A stretch of 12,352 nt of DNA. It comes from an uncultured Candidatus Saccharibacteria bacterium. Its GTDB lineage: Bacteria > Patescibacteria > Saccharimonadia > Saccharimonadales > JAEWBQ01. Where the stretch lies: assembly GCA_946885745.1 (NCBI GenBank), contig CAMPGV010000026.1:1-12352 (forward strand), written 5' to 3'. This document shows positions 1 through 5,442 of this stretch, piece after piece (within the stretch, counting starts at the first letter, position 1; each line of letters opens with the position of its first letter). A program made the position numbers and the translations under genes. The notes below the pieces were generated by a model. The model saw only the letters and a list, made by a program, of their open reading frames with translations, ran no database searches and was not told the origin of the DNA.

Positions 1-7
1 ACTATTC

Positions 8-52
8 ACCAAAGAAAAAAGTCCTAGCAATTGCTAAGACTTTTTTCTTGGT
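8..52 (-). terminator. Intrinsic terminator overlapping the tRNA-fMet CCA end
   Basis: On the minus strand an almost continuous stem runs from ACCAAG (52 downward) to CTTTGGT (ending at 8). The core arms 12-23 and 38-49 are exactly complementary, a T·G wobble joins them to an inner TAGC/GCTA stem, and AATT is the loop. The 3' arm contains a run of six T. It would end the ftsB-like/tRNA-fMet transcript. The 5' arm includes the tRNA's encoded CCA. Confidence 0.8.
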
Positions 53-126
53 AGCGGGGAGAGGATTTGAACCTCTGACCTCTTGGTTATGAGCCAAGCG
101 AGCTGACCAGGCTGCTCCACCCCGCG
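49..126 (-). tRNA. Initiator tRNA-fMet (CAU anticodon), CCA encoded
   Basis: The minus strand folds into a 78-nt cloverleaf: acceptor CGCGGGG/CCCCGCT, D stem GAGC/GCTC, anticodon stem CTTGG/CCAAG around loop CTCATAA, T arm AGAGG-TTCAAAT-CCTCT, then A73 and an encoded CCA. Initiator identity rests on the unpaired 1:72 position (here C·U, where most bacteria have C·A) and on the A11:U24 pair in the D stem. Only two of the usual three G:C pairs at the base of the anticodon stem are present, because position 29:41 is U:A. It lies 28 nt after the ftsB-like stop codon, so it is probably processed from that transcript and ended by the overlapping hairpin. Confidence 0.93.
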
Positions 127-154
127 GCACATCAATAATCTTAACAGATAGGGG

Positions 155-601
155 TTATGATTGCAACCCTTGGTGATTGCCTCCAAAGAGGAAATTCATC
201 CACTGGGTGAAGTTAGTGGGCGGTTTTTCACTAACCGTCGACTGGCGTATCGCCACTTGATCCGCCTGCTTGGCTGCGTCCGTATTAGGCGGCAACACCA
301 ACGCCTTTTCCCCTGCCATACCTAGCCCTAAGCGCTCACGAGCAGCCAGCTCTTGATATTCGGCCGTCTTGTAGTAGTTTTGCTGATACGCAAGGCTCTC
401 CGTCTCCAGCTCGAGGAGTAGTTGCTGGCGCTGCTTACTGTCAATTTCCTTCTGCAAGTCAAAGTTTCGCTGCATCACCCCAACCGACCCCCAGGCCCAG
501 CCAGCGCCAATTACAAAGGCCACCGCAATCACCAGGTTATTCGGTGTAATATAGCGGTGCCGGATATGATAATAGATACGACGGATGTTTATTTTTGACA
601 T
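155..601 (-). CDS. FtsB/DivIC-family septum formation initiator
   Basis: This 148-residue bitopic membrane protein has the layout of the FtsB/DivIC family, which links early and late divisome proteins at the septum (family knowledge). The N-terminus is short and basic (1-20), one transmembrane helix spans about 23-41, and a Gln/Glu/Leu-rich coiled coil covers about 44-75. The family signature follows, YYKTAEYQELAARERLGL at about 76-93, then a GE-containing turn. About 50 further residues form a polar tail ending in an aromatic WMNFLF patch, longer than in classical FtsB. The start ATG has no SD; a TATAAT lies 15 nt upstream on the minus strand. tRNA-fMet follows on the same strand. Family assignment is fairly firm; FtsB versus DivIC versus FtsL cannot be decided from sequence alone. 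Confidence 0.82.
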   Translation of the reverse strand: MSKINIRRIYYHIRHRYITPNNLVIAVAFVIGAGWAWGSVGVMQRNFDLQKEIDSKQRQQLLLELETESLAYQQNYYKTAEYQELAARERLGLGMAGEKALVLPPNTDAAKQADQVAIRQSTVSEKPPTNFTQWMNFLFGGNHQGLQS

Positions 602-616
602 GATGTTCGTAGCTCA

Positions 617-622
617 ATTATA
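617..622 (-). promoter_or_regulatory. Putative -10 box of the ftsB-like gene
   Basis: The minus strand reads exactly TATAAT here, 15 nt before the ATG at 601, predicting a leader of about 8 nt. I see no good -35 box. It faces away from the tRNA promoter in the same 60-bp gap. Confidence 0.5.
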
Positions 623-643
623 GCTCACTACAAGATAATACGC

Positions 644-649
644 TATAAT
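644..649 (+). promoter_or_regulatory. Putative -10 box of the plus-strand tRNA
   Basis: An exact TATAAT lies 12 nt before the mature tRNA 5' end at 662, so transcription would start about 5 nt upstream of it. No convincing -35 is visible. The position fits a tRNA gene with its own promoter. Confidence 0.55.
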
Positions 650-661
650 GTCCAGAGGCGC

Positions 662-737
662 GGGGCTGTAGCTCATCGGTTAGAGCAGGCGGCTCATAAC
701 CACTTGGTAGATGGTTCGATTCCATCCAGCCCCACCA
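662..737 (+). tRNA. tRNA with CAU anticodon (elongator Met, or Ile2)
   Basis: A 76-nt cloverleaf: acceptor GGGGCTG/CAGCCCC, D stem GCTC/GAGC, anticodon loop CTCATAA with CAT at 695-697, T arm GATGG-TTCGATT-CCATC, A73 and an encoded CCA. The paired 1:72 position and C11:G24 make it an elongator type. The anticodon arm GGCGG/CCACT has a C·A mismatch at 29:41 and closely resembles the arm of the E. coli tRNA-Ile2 (CAU, lysidine-modified). It may therefore read AUA after TilS modification instead of AUG. Sequence alone does not settle this; Met is the default call. Confidence 0.9.
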
Positions 738-779
738 ATAAAATACGCTCACCTTCGGGTGGGCATATTTTATTGGTGG
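732..779 (+). terminator. Long UUCG-capped hairpin starting inside the tRNA 3' end
   Basis: An inverted repeat of 22 paired positions (one C/A mismatch at 746/765, one T·G wobble at 749/762) encloses TTCG closed by C-G, a very stable tetraloop. The lower stem is AT-rich with TATTTTATT in the 3' arm. The 5' arm begins with CCACCA, the last six bases of the tRNA. It most likely terminates tRNA transcription or stabilises the precursor 3' end. Confidence 0.7.
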
Positions 780-826
780 TAGGTCGGAAGCGTAGCAAGC
801 GCCCCTCTTTCAACCCATCTAATCTA

Positions 827-855
827 TTGACATTCTCGTATTTATTTGCTATAAT
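827..855 (+). promoter_or_regulatory. Consensus sigma-70-type promoter of the zinc-ribbon gene
   Basis: TTGACA (827-832) and TATAAT (850-855) are both exact and separated by the optimal 17 nt. Transcription should start near 862, giving a leader of about 80 nt. It is the only promoter here with both hexamers exact. Confidence 0.85.
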
Positions 856-917
856 ATATTTACTATTGTTGGAAAAACGAGAGATTCATTCCTCGCTCAG
901 ATCTGCAACAAAGAGCA

Positions 918-932
918 CCTTCGACCGAAAGG
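918..932 (+). promoter_or_regulatory. Leader hairpin that may mask the SD
   Basis: CCTT (918-921) can pair with AAGG (929-932) across a 7-nt loop, and flanking AG/CT could add pairs. AAGG is the only SD-like sequence before the ATG at 942 (spacing 9 nt), so the hairpin would hide it. The stem is short; functional relevance is inference. Confidence 0.3.
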
Positions 933-941
933 CTTCATACC

Positions 942-1244
942 ATGACTACTGACTGCAAAATCACCCTCCCAATGACGGTGATAAGCAAGCACACCGTGTC
1001 CGTCGGCGGCTTCCATGCAACCTGCATGAACTGCGGAGCAAACTACTTCGGCGAGCCGGCCTGTACGGGCTGCGGAACCGTTTTTGTGTTCGCCGCATCC
1101 CAAAAGATGGGTCCCGGGGTTATCGATTCAATACGCGAGTACGCCAATAATCACGGACTCGAGCTGATCGGTTACTCCGGTGGCGGCTGTGTCAGGCTGG
1201 GTGGCGGTGATATCCTCAACGAGGATATATACTCAATACAGTAA
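942..1244 (+). CDS. Small zinc-ribbon protein, unknown function
   Basis: I do not recognise this 100-residue protein. A treble-clef or zinc-ribbon-like centre is clear: CMNC at 28-31 and CTGC at 41-44, spaced to bind one zinc ion. The segment after it (about 57-98) looks globular, with a helix-forming stretch (IDSIREYANNHGLELIGY) and a glycine-rich turn containing a fifth candidate Cys (GGGC). There is no signal peptide or transmembrane helix, so it should be cytoplasmic. Evidence that it is real: an exact consensus promoter upstream, an AAAGG 9 nt before the ATG, strong G/C preference at third codon positions, and a large hairpin 15 nt after the stop. The GC-rich third positions and strong promoter suggest high expression or a different origin from its neighbours. 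It could bind nucleic acid or be a small regulator; neither is shown. Confidence 0.72.
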   Translation: MTTDCKITLPMTVISKHTVSVGGFHATCMNCGANYFGEPACTGCGTVFVFAASQKMGPGVIDSIREYANNHGLELIGYSGGGCVRLGGGDILNEDIYSIQ

Positions 1245-1258
1245 GTCGCGGCCTTCAC

Positions 1259-1312
1259 GCCCGCAATCAAGTTGCTCGCAGGTAAACATTCCTGTGATGC
1301 CTGATTGCGGGC
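1259..1312 (+). terminator. Large two-stage hairpin after the zinc-ribbon gene
   Basis: The 11-nt arms 1259-1269 and 1302-1312 are perfectly complementary. Inside them, TCGCAGG (1276-1282) pairs with CCTGTGA (1291-1297, one G·T) around an 8-nt loop. It begins 15 nt after the stop. The downstream sequence is only moderately T-rich (AATTTGATTTC), so it may be a weak terminator or an mRNA 3'-end stabiliser. Confidence 0.5.
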
Positions 1313-1359
1313 AATTTGATTTCTCAGTCTCATTCTCACTTCATCCATCCAGACCCCCA

Positions 1360-1393
1360 CGAAAAAGACAGACCGCTTTGGTCTGTCTTTCGT
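1360..1393 (-). terminator. Intrinsic terminator of the minus-strand gene at 1393-1782
   Basis: Arms 1364-1374 and 1380-1390 are perfect 11-bp complements with loop GCTTT. On the minus strand the stem ends in TTTTT just after the stop codon of the neighbouring gene. It may also stop plus-strand transcripts from the zinc-ribbon gene. Confidence 0.75.
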
Positions 1394-1782
1394 TACGGTC
1401 GCTTTTTGCGCTCTTCGTATGCCCGACGGCGTGCTATCTCTAATGGATCGTCGGTCGGCTGATTGAGTACAGCTCGAGCGAGGGCGATACCTCGTGTGTT
1501 AGTCCGTATCTGCTCGTCCGAAAGGCCGGCACTCCGAACGTCGTAGTTAGGGTCGGCAGGTTCGTATTGCGACTCCTGGGTACGTCGACGGGCCGATGGA
1601 TGCGCCTGCATCGATTCTGTGCGCGACGGACGTCGTGTTGGTCCGCTATCAGGCCGACGCGCTCCATAGGCAATCTGCCCATCCGCAACAGATCCTAGAC
1701 CAAGATCGGCGTAGCGTTCAATTGCAGCATGATGTTCTTCGTGGAGCTCAGCGTCAGGCGTAATACTCGGGCGTTCGGTCAT
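1393..1782 (-). CDS. Hypothetical Arg/Pro-rich polar protein
   Basis: I do not recognise this 129-residue protein. It is very polar, rich in Arg, Pro, Glu and Thr, with no Cys, no signal peptide and no membrane segment. The middle (about 40-85) looks disordered, with repeated basic clusters (ARRPDSGPTRRPSR). The C-terminal third (about 86-129) could form helices (LSDEQIRTNTRGIALARAV, then DPLEIARRRAYEERKKRP). A charged helical tail with a disordered middle suggests nucleic-acid or protein binding; this is inference. No SD precedes the ATG; the upstream region is AT-rich (TATTAATTATTCATA), so a leaderless start is possible. The strong terminator immediately after the stop supports it as a transcribed unit. 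A competing frame on the same strand (1440-1688) lacks this support. Confidence 0.55.
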   Translation of the reverse strand: MTERPSITPDAELHEEHHAAIERYADLGLGSVADGQIAYGARRPDSGPTRRPSRTESMQAHPSARRRTQESQYEPADPNYDVRSAGLSDEQIRTNTRGIALARAVLNQPTDDPLEIARRRAYEERKKRP

Positions 1783-1844
1783 TATGAATAATTAATACCA
1801 CGTTTATGCTTAAAAAGCAAGCTATACACCTCTGCTCGCTCATC

Positions 1845-1883
1845 AAAAAAGCCCCTCGGGACGATTTGCATGTCCGTTGGGGC
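1845..1883 (-). terminator. Intrinsic terminator of the 68-residue protein gene
   Basis: GCCCC (1851-1855) pairs with GGGGC (1879-1883), with a small internal loop and then GGAC/GTCC inside. On the minus strand six T follow the stem directly. It lies about 60 nt after the stop at 1943. Confidence 0.7.
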
Positions 1884-1942
1884 AATTTTGGCACCTGTTT
1901 GTTTGATACTACTTTAGCATCAATGGCGCTTATGTTACAAGC

Positions 1943-2149
1943 CTATTTTTTCTTAGAAATAGTCAGGAAACCGTTGCGTGGGTTTTCCTTGACAATGCGG
2001 TCTTCTGGAAGATCGGTTGGCTCGCCCTTGGCGTTCTTTTCAACCTTAGCGAAGAAGTAGATTGTCTGTGGCTTGCCGCCGCGCAGAGTTACTTCAGTCT
2101 TGTGCAAGTAGTACGTAATACCCTTCGAGTTTGTGTGATTGTAAGCCAT
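1943..2149 (-). CDS. Small conserved CPR-type protein, unknown function
   Basis: This is a 68-residue basic soluble protein with no Cys and no membrane segment. The pattern (aromatic YYLHKTEVTLRGGKPQTIYFFAK strand pair, then a variable Lys-rich loop and a GFLTISKKK end) matches my recollection of a short uncharacterised family common in CPR genomes, annotated only as hypothetical; I cannot confirm this with a search. It probably folds as a small beta sheet, with alternating hydrophobic and charged residues over 11-36. It is a complete unit: TTGACA-17-TACGCT promoter, a strong AGGAGG 12 nt before the ATG, and its own terminator. A single-gene transcript with full-strength signals suggests good expression. 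No function is assigned. Confidence 0.8.
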   Translation of the reverse strand: MAYNHTNSKGITYYLHKTEVTLRGGKPQTIYFFAKVEKNAKGEPTDLPEDRIVKENPRNGFLTISKKK

Positions 2150-2186
2150 AAGTTCTTAAAACCTCCTATTAATTCTTACAAGAGTA

Positions 2187-2215
2187 AGCGTACCCCTAGA
2201 AGTCACCGGTGTCAA
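2187..2215 (-). promoter_or_regulatory. Promoter of the 68-residue protein gene
   Basis: On the minus strand, TTGACA (2215-2210) is exact and is followed after 17 nt by TACGCT (2192-2187), which keeps the key T1, A2 and T6. Transcription would start near 2180, leaving a leader of about 30 nt that carries the AGGAGG. The -35 lies just downstream of the stop codon at 2220-2222. Confidence 0.65.
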
Positions 2216-2219
2216 CAGT

Positions 2220-2849
2220 TTAGATACCCCTGTAATGCTTTTTGAGCATCAAGCGGAGAATTGCGAGGCTTAAGAGGCGGGCTACGATCATGAGTGCAAT
2301 TGCTGCACTGAGAGCGAGCGACCAGCCAGCAAAATCGGGTGACCAACGTGGCGACAGGAAGCTGTAGCGATACAAATCAGCGTTCGGGAGATTTACCTGG
2401 CTAGCAGGGTCAGGGGCGGCCGGAAACTTCCCTAACTCATCTGCAAAACACTGTACCCAGGCCTGTGAGTAGCTTGAATGGCGCGATTTACAGATAGCAT
2501 CTACCTGGGCGTTAATATTGCTATTTGGGTTGGACACCACGCTCGCCTCTGCAACGATTTTTTCGACATCTCGCTTATACTGATGCTCCAGGTAGAACCC
2601 ACCGGTGTTAGCGTTCATATGCGACGCTGCATAGCGTTGTAGATCATACAACCTATTAGTCACCATACTGGCATCACCAGTCTCGTCTGCCGCAATCACC
2701 GCCTTCCGGCGCTCAACCATACCGATGTTATTGAGGCGCAAAAATGTTGCTGCAATAAAGAGCGAGAGCACCAATAATACAACCAGTTGCCAGGTCTGAA
2801 CCCGCTGGATTTGCTTGATCGTGTGCCGTACCTGTCGCCTATCTGTCAC
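2220..2849 (-). CDS. Two-helix membrane protein, unknown function
   Basis: I do not recognise this 209-residue protein. After a basic N-terminus (1-18), one transmembrane helix covers about 20-37. A polar domain of about 135 residues follows, then a second helix at about 177-200 and a basic tail (KKHYRGI). By the positive-inside rule both ends are cytoplasmic and the middle domain is outside. That domain holds two Cys about 15 residues apart (near 119 and 134, ICKS and VQCF), which could form a disulfide. The start is GTG at 2849, preceded by an SD-like AGGTGGG; this region also has an extended -10 box. It follows the MFS gene by 39 nt on the same strand and may be co-transcribed with it. Confidence 0.72.
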   Translation of the reverse strand: MTDRRQVRHTIKQIQRVQTWQLVVLLVLSLFIAATFLRLNNIGMVERRKAVIAADETGDASMVTNRLYDLQRYAASHMNANTGGFYLEHQYKRDVEKIVAEASVVSNPNSNINAQVDAICKSRHSSYSQAWVQCFADELGKFPAAPDPASQVNLPNADLYRYSFLSPRWSPDFAGWSLALSAAIALMIVARLLSLAILRLMLKKHYRGI

Positions 2850-2873
2850 ATCCCACCTCGTATTCTGCTACTT

Positions 2874-2882
2874 ATTGTAGCA
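2874..2882 (-). promoter_or_regulatory. Possible extended -10 promoter of the two-helix protein gene
   Basis: The minus strand reads TGC-TACAAT, an extended -10 element matching TATAAT at five of six bases, in the 39-nt gap after the MFS gene. The same bases form part of a 6-bp hairpin (2866-2871 with 2877-2882). No -35 is evident. Confidence 0.4.
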
Positions 2883-2888
2883 CGAGCG

Positions 2889-4109
2889 TTATGAGCGATA
2901 GAGTCGGAATTGCGGCGTTGCGATAAGCAATCCAACGGCCGCCGCAACAAAGAAGAAGCCTTGCATGCCAACCTTATCCTCAAACAAGGAGATAGCCAAG
3001 AAGAAAACCGCGCCAGCCAGCGATGCGCCAAAATTCATTACCATCTCAACACAGCCCAGATACGTGATACGGTGCCCGGATAAATCAGCCGTGTCGAACA
3101 TACCGCGCGTAAATGACATGACATACCCCGTTGTCGCAGCTTCATTGGCCACGTTGACGGCGCCAACGATTACCGGTGACTGCACAAATGGTCGCGCAAT
3201 ATGAACTAGCGAGTTGGCCATGACGGATGCTCGCAGCAGCTCCCCGCCGCGACGACGATCAATCAATTTACCATACGTGTACGACGCCAGAAGAGCCGCA
3301 AACAGCACCACTGACAACAAAGCCCCGAGCTGACCGTACACAACGTTACTATCTGCGCTCACCCCTAGGATGAAGATTGCCACAAAAAGCGACCATACCG
3401 TTCCAGACGCTAGCACATCGAAGCCATAGGCCGTACTTGCGCGAAGGCTGCGCCAGGCAATTTGCCACGGAAAGCCGCGAAAAACGAGCTTTTGACCAAC
3501 TCGGGTTGGTTCGGCGGTAGCAAACAGCGGAATAGACGCGCAGGCAAAGAGGACTGCTGCTGCCCACATCGTCACCTGTGGCCCCAGCCACAATGCCAGT
3601 AGACCACCAATCAACGGACTCAGGCCGGTTGCAATCTTTTCAAGAATATTCATATAGGCAATCTCTTTGCCGGCATGATCGGCACTCTTGACCTTTGAGA
3701 AGCCGATTAAATGACCAAGATTGTAGCAGGTTGCCGACAAGCCCTGCAGCAAGCCAGTGGCAATAATTGCCGGCAGCCCCCACTCGGGCACCAGGCTAAA
3801 GAGCACCATGGCCGGGATGTACAGTAGGTTGGCGAGCAGAATTGTGTGCTTTGGCCCAAAACGCGCCACATACTTGGCTGCCGGAATCGACATAAAAATT
3901 TTCAGAAAGAAGTAAACAGTCCAGTAGCCCGCAATAAACTGCAATGAATAGCCGTGCTGATAGAGAAAAACGGACATCAAGGCCGATGCGATATTGATCG
4001 CAGCCATGCGAAGCATTCGGCTCGTATAGAGCTCCGCCACCTCAGAGAAGGTAGCGTAGCGCCAAAAATGGCGCCGCAATAAAAGACGGTGGATAAGTTG
4101 TTTAATCAT
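2889..4109 (-). CDS. MFS (major facilitator superfamily) transporter
   Basis: This 406-residue polytopic inner-membrane protein has the usual MFS length and about 12 predicted helices in two halves split by a loop around 195-215 (ATAEPTRVGQKLVFRGFPWQ). An MFS loop 2-3-like segment follows helix 2 (AAKYVARFGPKHTILLANLL, about 77-96). The second half has an equivalent basic loop (YGKLIDRRRGGE, about 280-291). Substrate cannot be read from sequence; drug or metabolite efflux is typical. The ATG at 4109 has no SD; a TATAAA box ends exactly 6 nt before it, predicting a leaderless mRNA. It diverges from murC across 79 bp, and the two-helix membrane protein gene follows 39 nt downstream. Confidence 0.85.
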   Translation of the reverse strand: MIKQLIHRLLLRRHFWRYATFSEVAELYTSRMLRMAAINIASALMSVFLYQHGYSLQFIAGYWTVYFFLKIFMSIPAAKYVARFGPKHTILLANLLYIPAMVLFSLVPEWGLPAIIATGLLQGLSATCYNLGHLIGFSKVKSADHAGKEIAYMNILEKIATGLSPLIGGLLALWLGPQVTMWAAAVLFACASIPLFATAEPTRVGQKLVFRGFPWQIAWRSLRASTAYGFDVLASGTVWSLFVAIFILGVSADSNVVYGQLGALLSVVLFAALLASYTYGKLIDRRRGGELLRASVMANSLVHIARPFVQSPVIVGAVNVANEAATTGYVMSFTRGMFDTADLSGHRITYLGCVEMVMNFGASLAGAVFFLAISLFEDKVGMQGFFFVAAAVGLLIATPQFRLYRS

Positions 4110-4115
4110 GTGTTG

Positions 4116-4121
4116 TTTATA
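4116..4121 (-). promoter_or_regulatory. -10 box for a leaderless MFS transcript
   Basis: The minus strand reads TATAAA, then six bases (CAACAC), then the ATG. The expected start site falls on or next to the A of the start codon. No SD and no clear -35. Confidence 0.55.
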
Positions 4122-4172
4122 TTGTTAGTGCTTACTGTCTATTACACCACACTACCCCTGTTATAAACAAGT

Positions 4173-4182
4173 AGTATATACT
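4173..4182. promoter_or_regulatory. Palindromic -10 element upstream of murC
   Basis: AGTATATACT is a perfect 10-bp palindrome. On the plus strand it gives TATACT (4177-4182), ending 6 nt before the murC ATG, so murC is predicted to be leaderless. On the minus strand the same bases give TATACT facing the MFS gene, 63 nt from its start. Confidence 0.55.
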
Positions 4183-4188
4183 GGATTT

Positions 4189-5442
4189 ATGAATATTTAT
4201 TTCTCCGGCATCGGTGGTGTTGGCATCGGCCCCCTTGCTGAAATTGCCCACGACGCAGGCTATCAAGTACAAGGCTCGGATCAACATGACAGCCTTATGA
4301 CCCGTGAGCTCGCAACGCGCGGCATTTCCATAGAACTTACCCAGGACGGTTCTTTTCTTGAGGAATGTCACTTAAAGCAGCCGCTTGATTGGTTTATCTA
4401 TACTGCCGCCCTACCCGAAACCCACCCGGAACTCGTCCGCGCCCGTGAACTCGGTATCCGTACCGCCAAGCGAGACGAGCTACTGGCACATATCATCGCC
4501 GACAAAAAGCTCAAGTTGATTGCTGTTGCCGGCACTCATGGCAAAACTACCACCACCGGCATGATGGTCTGGACACTGCAAGAGCTTGGCATCCCCGTCA
4601 GCTACTCCATTGGCACTACTCTCAGTTTCGGTCCAAGCGGCAAGTTTGACCCAGCCAGTGAATATTTTGTCTACGAGTGCGATGAATTTGACCGCAACTT
4701 CCTCCACTTCAAGCCGCATGAGGCTATTATCACATCTATCGACTACGATCACCCTGATACCTACCCGACCGAGGAGGAGTACAAGTCAGCTTTTCGTCAA
4801 TTCATTCAGGGGTCAGAGCATGCGGTGCTGTGGCAAAGCGATGGTGACTATATCGGCAGCAACTATCCCAACGCCTGGTTCCTGCAACCCGACGAAGTAC
4901 TAGACCTTAATCTCGCAGGCGAACACAACCGCCGCAATGCCACGCTCGTCCTGAAGGCGCTTGAGCATCTAGGCATAGGTGACGATCGAGAAAACCGCAG
5001 TATCATCGAAACCTTCCCGGGCACCAATCGTCGCTTTGAAAAGCTCGCCGAAAATCTCTATAGCGACTATGGCCATCACCCGGTAGAAATTGCCGCCACT
5101 CTCCAAATGGCCCGCGAACTAGCAGATAGCGTGGTTCTCGTGTACCAGCCGCACCAAAACGTCCGTCAGCATGAAATCCGTGATCAGTATACCGACCAGT
5201 TTCAACTAGCTGATACAACTTACTGGCTCCCCACCTACCTGTCGCGGGAAGACCCGAACCTTGAAATCCTTACCGCTGAACAATTAGCCGCCAATCTTAC
5301 CAACCGAGATGTCGTCCATATCAGCGAGCTTAACAGTGAGCTGTGGCAGCATATTGAAAAAGCTCGCCGTGACGGCAAGCTCGTTCTTTGCATGGGCGCT
5401 GGATCAATTGACAGCTGGCTACGCGACCACCTCGCTAACTAA
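4189..5442 (+). CDS. murC: UDP-N-acetylmuramate--L-alanine ligase
   Basis: MurC adds L-alanine to UDP-MurNAc using ATP, the first peptide-stem step of peptidoglycan synthesis in the cytoplasm. The 417-residue protein shows the three Mur ligase domains: an N-terminal Rossmann-type UDP-binding motif GIGGVG (7-12), the ATP P-loop GTHGKTT (115-121), a central acidic segment (ECDEFDRNFL), the NRRNA-type motif, and the MurC signature DYGHHP (293-298) at the start of the C-terminal domain. It is slightly shorter than typical MurC (about 450-480). The related Mpl ligase is an alternative, but DYGHHP and the length fit MurC. The ATG at 4189 has no SD, and TATACT ends 6 nt upstream. It overlaps the convergent MazG-like gene by 4 bp with no terminator between them. 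Confidence 0.88.
   Translation: MNIYFSGIGGVGIGPLAEIAHDAGYQVQGSDQHDSLMTRELATRGISIELTQDGSFLEECHLKQPLDWFIYTAALPETHPELVRARELGIRTAKRDELLAHIIADKKLKLIAVAGTHGKTTTTGMMVWTLQELGIPVSYSIGTTLSFGPSGKFDPASEYFVYECDEFDRNFLHFKPHEAIITSIDYDHPDTYPTEEEYKSAFRQFIQGSEHAVLWQSDGDYIGSNYPNAWFLQPDEVLDLNLAGEHNRRNATLVLKALEHLGIGDDRENRSIIETFPGTNRRFEKLAENLYSDYGHHPVEIAATLQMARELADSVVLVYQPHQNVRQHEIRDQYTDQFQLADTTYWLPTYLSREDPNLEILTAEQLAANLTNRDVVHISELNSELWQHIEKARRDGKLVLCMGAGSIDSWLRDHLAN

Noticed and set aside
704..952. Open frame beginning inside the CAU tRNA
   Set aside because: Starts within a tRNA and crosses a hairpin and a promoter; not a gene.
1180..1443. Plus-strand open frame overlapping the zinc-ribbon gene end, hairpin and terminator
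   Set aside because: It runs through two hairpins and the antisense of another gene, has no SD, and its translation is low-complexity Ser/Arg/Leu.
1440..1688. Second minus-strand frame inside the Arg/Pro-rich gene
   Set aside because: Fully nested in the longer frame that ends at a terminator; no start signals of its own.
4189..5442. Assignment of the Mur ligase as Mpl (recycling ligase) instead of MurC
   Set aside because: Length and the DYGHHP motif fit MurC, and a peptidoglycan-recycling ligase would be unexpected in a reduced genome, though Mpl cannot be excluded without alignment.
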